A stretch of DNA of 64,000 nt from Ramlibacter aurantiacus (GTDB lineage Bacteria; Pseudomonadota; Gammaproteobacteria; Burkholderiales; Burkholderiaceae_C): NCBI RefSeq assembly GCF_016722895.1, contig NZ_JAEQNA010000001.1, positions 1,426,001-1,490,000 on the forward strand. Direction: 5' to 3'. The position numbers and the translations under genes were made by a program. This document shows positions 59,561 through 64,000 of the stretch, piece after piece. The notes beneath the pieces are model-generated. The model saw only the letters and a program-made list of their open reading frames with translations, searched no databases and was not told where the DNA came from. Within the stretch, counting starts at the first letter, position 1. Each line of letters begins with the position of its first letter.

Positions 59561-61207
59561 ATGAGAGCGACTTTCGGCCGGACAGCTTCGCTGACGGCAT
59601 TGGCGGCTGCCGCCCTGGCAGCTTGCGGCGGCAGCGACGGTGACCCGGTGGTGCAGACCAAGGCCTGTGCCGATCTGGCCGGCATGACGCTTCCCAAGGA
59701 CCGGATCGGGCTGGACAGCAACGGTGCCCGCATCGACACGGCCACCGTCGTGGCCGCGGCCGGGGGACTGCCTGAGCATTGCGACGTGCGGGGGGCGATC
59801 CTGCCGGTGGATGCCGTCAACGGACTGCCCATCAACTTCCGTGTGAACCTGCCGACCAGCTGGAACGACAAGGCCGTGCACTTCGGGGGCGGCGGCTACA
59901 ACGGCACGGTGGTGTCCGGCACCGGCGCCGTGCCGTCCGCACCGACGGGTGATCCGGTTCCACTGGCGCGCGGCTACGCCACCTTCGGCAGCGACTCGGG
60001 GCATACCGGCGGCAATGCCAGCTTCGGCACCAATCCCGAGGCCGTGCTGAACTTCGGCTACGCGCAGATGAAGAAGACCCGCGATGTCGCCGTGCAGCTG
60101 ATGCGCGAGCGATACGGCAAGGCGCCCAGCCGCACCTACTGGGTGGGCAGCTCGCAGGGCGGCCGCGAAGGACTGACGGTGGCGCAGCGCTTCCCCGCCG
60201 ACTACGACGGCATCCTGGTCCGGGTGCCCGTGGTCAACTTCACCGGGCTGCAGATCTTCGGCAACCGCGTCGGCCAGGCCATGTACGACAACGGCAGCGG
60301 ACTGGGCTGGATGAACAGCGCGAAGGTGCAACTGCTGCACAACGCGGTCATGCAGGTGTGCGATCCGCTGGACGGCCGCACCGACGGCGTGATCAGCAAC
60401 TACGCCGCCTGCACCTTCGATCCGACCACGCTGCGCTGCCCCTCGGGCACCGACGAGGGCAACACCTGCCTGTCCGACAAGCAGATCGCCACCGTGAACG
60501 CCGTGCACCAGGACCTGAACTACGGCTTCACCGTCGCGAACAACGTGAACGGCTATTCCGGCTGGGGCTGGGGCCACGAGTTCGACCCGACCGCCAGCTG
60601 GGTGACCTGGGTGACCGGCAGCGCCGCGCCCACCCCCACCACCCCGGGCTCGAACATTGCCAACTTCGGGGCGCAGTACGTGCGCAACTTCATCGCCCGC
60701 GACCCGAACTACGACGCACTCAGCACCGACCCGGCGACCGGCTTCACGCCGGCGCGTTTCAGTTCACGGATCCAGGAACTCGCGCCCGTCGTCGACGCGA
60801 CCAACCCCGACCTGAGCGGTTTGCGCGCGAGCAACGGCAAGCTGATCATCGTGGAGCACGGCGGCGACTACGCGCGCAGCCCGCGCGCCACCATCGCCTA
60901 CTACAACAGCGTGGTCGCCCGCATGGGCCAGCCTGCGGTGGACGAGTTCGTGCGGCTGTACTTCGTGCCCGGCGCCGACCACGGCGGCAACGGCGCCAGC
61001 AACTGGCCCGCCACCCAGTTCGACTGGCTGGCGGCGCTGGAGGACTGGGTCGAGCGCAACCAGCCGCCCGGCGAACGCATCGAGACCGTGCAGCGGGTGG
61101 GCGGCTCCGTGGTGGCACGCCGCGCAGCCTGCAAGTGGCCGCTCTACCCGCGCTTCAACGGCGGTGATCCGAACACGGCCGCGGGGTACACGTGTGCGGC
61201 GCCTTGA
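59561..61207 (+). CDS. Tannase/feruloyl-esterase-family lipoprotein
   Basis: A 548-residue secreted lipoprotein: signal with lipobox LAAC (C22) followed by GGSDGD. The esterase core shows HFGGGGYNGTVV, YATFGSDSGH, nucleophile S198 in VGSSQGGREG, VEHGGDYARSP with the acid, and FVPGADHGGNGA with the histidine. The tannase family cleaves ester bonds of gallate, ferulate or related phenolic acids, or MHET in PET breakdown. G-S-S-Q-G lacks the extra cysteine pair of fungal tannases. Lipid anchoring would hold it at the outer membrane, releasing aromatic acids that the catabolic loci in this window could use. Confidence 0.9.
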   Translation: MRATFGRTASLTALAAAALAACGGSDGDPVVQTKACADLAGMTLPKDRIGLDSNGARIDTATVVAAAGGLPEHCDVRGAILPVDAVNGLPINFRVNLPTSWNDKAVHFGGGGYNGTVVSGTGAVPSAPTGDPVPLARGYATFGSDSGHTGGNASFGTNPEAVLNFGYAQMKKTRDVAVQLMRERYGKAPSRTYWVGSSQGGREGLTVAQRFPADYDGILVRVPVVNFTGLQIFGNRVGQAMYDNGSGLGWMNSAKVQLLHNAVMQVCDPLDGRTDGVISNYAACTFDPTTLRCPSGTDEGNTCLSDKQIATVNAVHQDLNYGFTVANNVNGYSGWGWGHEFDPTASWVTWVTGSAAPTPTTPGSNIANFGAQYVRNFIARDPNYDALSTDPATGFTPARFSSRIQELAPVVDATNPDLSGLRASNGKLIIVEHGGDYARSPRATIAYYNSVVARMGQPAVDEFVRLYFVPGADHGGNGASNWPATQFDWLAALEDWVERNQPPGERIETVQRVGGSVVARRAACKWPLYPRFNGGDPNTAAGYTCAAP

Positions 61208-61265
61208 GCAACTCAGGGGTTGAGGGTGAGGGATCAGTGGCTAGGGGGGACACGCCCCCTGGACC

Positions 61266-61655
61266 CTAGCCCTTCAGCGCTCCCAGGCGCTTCGAGTTGG
61301 CGGTCGCGCGGCGGTGCACCGGGGCCAGGCCGCGTGCGGCCACGGCCACGCTGGCGGCGCTCATGTTCTCGGCCCAGCGAGCGGCCGTCCAGGGGCCGCC
61401 GGTGAAAGCGCCGGCGGCCATGGTCCAGCTGGTGCGGGCCCACTCCATCCACATCGCCATCCACGATTCGACGAAGGCGGACGACTTCTCGGTGAACATC
61501 CGCTGGAACTCACGCCGATCGCGGTTCGACAGCACCGGGCCGGCCAAAGCCATGCGCGACACCCGGTGGGCGACGACTTGCGGGGCGGCGACCGCCAGGG
61601 CGGTGCACTGTTTCATCAGCGCCTGCTGGCGGCGCGCGTGGTGGCTGGAACTCAT
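61266..61655 (-). CDS. Phasin-like polyhydroxyalkanoate granule protein
   Basis: A 129-residue helical protein. VVAHRVSRMALAGPVLSNRDRREFQRMFTEKSSAFVESW matches the PHA-granule phasin type of Burkholderiales (VIGHR-x-ARM-AAGP-x-RDRREF). Trp-rich MAMWMEWARTSWTMAAGAF follows. It coats storage granules and affects their size. It lies divergent from the LysR regulator and ends 58 bases from the tannase gene. The start MSSSHHARRQQ was preferred over an upstream frame; MKQCTALAV is an alternative. Confidence 0.75.
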   Translation of the reverse strand: MSSSHHARRQQALMKQCTALAVAAPQVVAHRVSRMALAGPVLSNRDRREFQRMFTEKSSAFVESWMAMWMEWARTSWTMAAGAFTGGPWTAARWAENMSAASVAVAARGLAPVHRRATANSKRLGALKG

Positions 61656-61791
61656 GGGCGTTGCGATTCTTGGTTGCGTTGGATGACCCAGTATCACCAG
61701 TGAGGATGGGCTGTGGCTGCCAGCGTGCAGGCATGCAGCACGTGGGCGAAGTCCCACGGTTCAGCCGGCCAAGCGCGCCGGACCCCGTCGA

Positions 61792-61797
61792 TATACT
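61792..61797 (+). promoter_or_regulatory. -10 box before the LysR gene
   Basis: TATACT is an almost perfect sigma-70 -10 hexamer, rare in this GC-rich DNA, eight bases before the GTG chosen as LysR start. Transcription beginning 6-8 bases downstream would give a leaderless or near-leaderless message. Confidence 0.45.
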
Positions 61798-61804
61798 CGC
61801 GCCC

Positions 61805-63079
61805 GTGTCGAGCGACGACCCCCGCCTGTCCCACGCCTCAGCCGCCGAACGAGAGGTGCCGGACAGCATCGAGCGCATCAAGGCACTGCGTTGCCTGTCC
61901 GCCGTCGCCGAACACGGCAGCACCACCCGCGCCGCCGAGGTGGTGCACCTGTCCCAGCCCGCCGTCACGCGATCCATCCGCGACCTCGAACACCACGTCG
62001 GCGAAGCCCTCTTCGAACGGGGTGCGCGCGGCATGGCTCCCACGCCGCTGGGCGCACGGCTCGCCACGCGGTCCGCGCGCATGCAGGCCCTGCTGGCCCA
62101 GGGTGCGGCCGAGGCCCTGCAACTGTCCACGCCGCCGCCACGCCGGGCCCCGCTGCCGCAGCGCTTCGCCGCCTCGGTGGCACCGGCCTTCCTCAAGGCG
62201 CTGCTGGCGGTGGCGGCCCGCTCGACCGAATCCGCCGCGGCCGAGGCGCTGGGCATCACCCAGCCGGCCGTGCACCGGTCGCTGCAGGCGCTGCAGGACG
62301 CCTGCGGGGCCTCGCTCTACATCAAGTCCGCCCGCGGCACGCGCCTGACCGACAGCGGCGAAGCGCTGCTGCGCCGGGTCAAGCTGGCGGTGGCCGAGTT
62401 GCGCGCGATGGAGGCCGACATCGCCGCCTGGCGGGGACAGGTTCGCGGCCGCGTGGTCATCGGCGCGCTGCCCATGTCGGTGCACCTGGTGCTGCCGCGA
62501 GCGGTGGCGGCCGTGCGCGAGCGGCACCCGGAGATCCGCGTGACGGTGGTCGATGGCACTTATGAAAGCCTGACCCGCCAGTTGCGCAGCGCCGACGTGG
62601 ACCTCGTGGTCGGCGCCCTGCGCGCCGAGCCGCCGTCGGAGGTCGAGCAGGAGCCGCTGTTCCAGGACGAGCTGGCGGTGATCGCGCGACCCGACCACCC
62701 GTGCCTGCAGGGCGCCGACCTGAGCCTGCAGTCGCTGCTGCATTGGCCGTGGGTGGTGCCGCTGCCCAACACGCCGGCGCGCGCCGCGCTGGAGCGCGCC
62801 TTCACCGCGGCCGGGCTCGCGCCGCCAGACGACTTCGTGCAGGCCACCAGCTCGGGCTTCACCCGGGCCATCGTCTCGGGCACCGACTACCTGGCATTCG
62901 CCTCGATGGGCCAGGCGCGGCGCGACGAGCGCGCCGGCATCCTCCGCGTGGTGCCGGTGCCGATGTCGAGCACCACGCGCAAGATCGGCATCGCGATGCG
63001 CAGCGGCGGGGAGCCCTCGCCGGACCTGCTGGCGCTGCTCGAATCGTTGCGGCTGCAGGCTGGTGCGCTGGGCTCATAA
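61805..63079 (+). CDS. LysR-family regulator with two helix-turn-helix domains
   Basis: About 424 residues from the GTG at 61805 (a second GTG at 61856 is also possible; no ATG fits). It has two LysR-type winged HTHs in series: ALRCLSAVAEHGSTTRAAEVVHLSQPAVTRSIRDLE and LKALLAVAARSTESAAAEALGITQPAVHRSLQALQ, each followed by the usual wing (FERGARGMAPTPLG; IKSARGTRLTDSG). The effector domain begins near RGRVVIGALP and reads DLVVGALRAEP and VDG. Ordinary LysR proteins have about 300 residues and one HTH. Target genes are unknown; the tail-on alpha/beta hydrolase downstream is a candidate. Confidence 0.88.
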   Translation: MSSDDPRLSHASAAEREVPDSIERIKALRCLSAVAEHGSTTRAAEVVHLSQPAVTRSIRDLEHHVGEALFERGARGMAPTPLGARLATRSARMQALLAQGAAEALQLSTPPPRRAPLPQRFAASVAPAFLKALLAVAARSTESAAAEALGITQPAVHRSLQALQDACGASLYIKSARGTRLTDSGEALLRRVKLAVAELRAMEADIAAWRGQVRGRVVIGALPMSVHLVLPRAVAAVRERHPEIRVTVVDGTYESLTRQLRSADVDLVVGALRAEPPSEVEQEPLFQDELAVIARPDHPCLQGADLSLQSLLHWPWVVPLPNTPARAALERAFTAAGLAPPDDFVQATSSGFTRAIVSGTDYLAFASMGQARRDERAGILRVVPVPMSSTTRKIGIAMRSGGEPSPDLLALLESLRLQAGALGS

Positions 63080-63145
63080 GGCGAACAAATATCCCGGCAG
63101 CAATCCGCATTGGTCCCCGCTCGCGGCCCGTGCGATCCTGCCGGG

Positions 63146-63856
63146 ATGGAACGACCGACCCTGGTGATGCTGCCCGGTCTGCTGTGCGACGACGCCGTCT
63201 GGGCGCCGCAGCAGCAGGCCCTGGCGGGCGCGCCGTGCTTCATCCCCGACTACGGCCTGGCGTCGTCCATCACGCAGATGGCGCGGCTCGTCCTCGAACA
63301 GGCGCCGGCCGAGCGCTTCGCGCTGGCTGGCCATTCCATGGGCGGCCGCGTGGCGCTGGAGATGGCGCGGCTTGCGCCGGCGCGCATTCAGCGGATCGCC
63401 TTGCTGGACACCGGCTACGAGGCCCGGCAGCCCGGCGACGCCGGCGATGCCGAGCAACGCAAGCGCCTGGCCCTGCTGGAGATCGCGCGCACCCGCGGCA
63501 TGCGCGAGATGGCACGCGAATGGGCCGTGGGCATGGTCCATCCGGACCGGCTGGACACCCCCGTGTTCGAGGCCGTGCTGGACATGGTCGCGCGCAAGAC
63601 GCCCGAGGTGTTTGCGGCCCAGATCGAGGCGCTGCTGCATCGGCCCGATGCCACGCCGGTGCTGCAGGGCCTGCGCTGCCCCACCCTGCTGGCGTGCGGC
63701 CGCCAGGACGCCTGGAGCCCCCTGCAGCGGCACGAGGAGATGCAGGCGCTGGTGCCCGGATCGCGGCTGGTGGTGATCGAGAATTCGGGGCACATGAGCA
63801 CCATGGAGCAACCCGAAGCCGTCAGCGCCGCGCTGCGCGAATGGCTGGTGGACTGA
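63146..63856 (+). CDS. Alpha/beta hydrolase
   Basis: A 236-residue hydrolase. LVMLPGLLCDDAVW near the oxyanion hole, elbow LAGHSMGGRVA, acid in CGRQDAWSP and histidine in ENSGHMSTME form a complete triad. The short cap (ARQPGDAGDAEQRKRLALLE...) is typical of the pimeloyl-ester/oxoadipate-enol-lactonase branch. It follows the LysR gene by 66 bases and precedes a SnoaL-like gene by 14, so these two probably share a transcript. An earlier in-frame TTG at 63110 is unlikely. Confidence 0.88.
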   Translation: MERPTLVMLPGLLCDDAVWAPQQQALAGAPCFIPDYGLASSITQMARLVLEQAPAERFALAGHSMGGRVALEMARLAPARIQRIALLDTGYEARQPGDAGDAEQRKRLALLEIARTRGMREMAREWAVGMVHPDRLDTPVFEAVLDMVARKTPEVFAAQIEALLHRPDATPVLQGLRCPTLLACGRQDAWSPLQRHEEMQALVPGSRLVVIENSGHMSTMEQPEAVSAALREWLVD

Positions 63857-63870
63857 AGGGCTGGACACCG

Positions 63871-64000
63871 ATGAACGAACTCGAACGACTGACCATCACC
63901 GCCGCCTGCCGCGATGTGATCCACCGCGGCGCCGCGGCCGTGGACGCCAACGACGCCGACGGCTTTGCCGCGCTGTTCACCGAAGACGGTGTGCTCGAGC
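63871..64000 (+). CDS. SnoaL/NTF2-like protein (partial)
   Basis: The first 43 codons only; the gene runs off the right edge. MNELERLTITAACRDVIHRGAAAVDANDADGFAALFTEDGVLE is the typical first helix pair and strand of SnoaL-like/NTF2 proteins, which include small isomerases, dehydratases and oxygenase beta subunits. No more can be said from the visible part. Confidence 0.75.
   Translation, partial: MNELERLTITAACRDVIHRGAAAVDANDADGFAALFTEDGVLE

Noticed and set aside
57020..60577. Minus-strand frame of 1185 codons
   Set aside because: It spans the antisense of the PAS kinase, hemerythrin and tannase genes and shows no domain; it is a mirror frame caused by high GC.

Overview
The window is very GC-rich DNA with G or C at almost every third codon position, so long spurious antisense frames are common. 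Gene content points to a free-living betaproteobacterium, order Burkholderiales, most likely family Comamonadaceae (Ramlibacter/Variovorax-like). The evidence is three orphan Bug/TctC binding proteins, the DUF2069 - FAD oxidase - thyA - folA block, a phasin, two livFGHM importers, many aromatic oxygenases, and a stop-codon-anchored dispersed repeat. The genus is an inference; no rRNA or tRNA gene is present. No insertion sequence, phage or CRISPR array was seen, and no stretch above about 300 bases lacks a gene.

Layout. 1-5.1 kb: a UspA gene with an FNR/ANR-type box, then a bacteriophytochrome - response regulator - hybrid kinase operon. 5.2-8.4 kb (minus): PhzF-like protein, a small membrane protein with a strong terminator, an aromatic flavin hydroxylase and RraA. 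8.6-16.7 kb (plus): aldehyde dehydrogenase, SDR, VanA-like Rieske oxygenase and a full branched-chain-type ABC importer. 16.8-21.2 kb: housekeeping (YihY, DUF2069, FAD oxidase, thyA, folA). 21.2-24.1 kb (minus): an RsbQ-like hydrolase overlapping a PAS histidine kinase, followed by a paralogous kinase lacking the PAS. 24.3-26.9 kb: glycine-zipper protein, small ORF, carboxylesterase. 27-31 kb (minus): truncated enoyl-CoA hydratase, GlcG-like protein, aldehyde dehydrogenase, ThDP enzyme, Bug protein. 32.4-35.2 kb: AraC regulator, Bug protein, class II aldolase. 35.4-39.7 kb: SGNH hydrolase, a proline-rich anchored protein, and an Lnt-like N-acyltransferase with a long extra C-terminal membrane region. 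39.8-43.5 kb: IclR regulator divergent from a Rieske alpha/beta oxygenase and a Bug protein. 43.5-46.7 kb: DUF1810, a second YihY, a DUF883-like protein, a DUF938 methyltransferase. 46.7-56.8 kb: a DNA-binding citrate-synthase-like protein divergent from a long catabolic/transport unit (bicupin dioxygenase, FMN reductase, second ABC importer, two VOC proteins, alpha/beta hydrolase). 57-64 kb: PAS hybrid kinase with hemerythrin, tannase-family lipoprotein, phasin, a LysR regulator with two helix-turn-helix domains, alpha/beta hydrolase and a partial SnoaL-like gene.

How it fits together. Much of the window imports and oxidises aromatic or branched organic acids. The flavin hydroxylase, the salicylate-5-hydroxylase-like Rieske pair and the gentisate-dioxygenase-like bicupin could all meet at gentisate, but that is inference. 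The second theme is sensing: a red-light receptor operon, an RsbQ-PAS kinase module, a PAS kinase with a hemerythrin, and several palindromic operators next to regulators. The most promising under-described items are the citrate-synthase-fold regulator with its palindrome and 9-kb target unit, the RsbQ - PAS - histidine kinase module with a promoter motif shared by nearby genes, the Lnt fusion operon, the double-HTH LysR protein, and the repeat whose first bases are a gene's stop codon.
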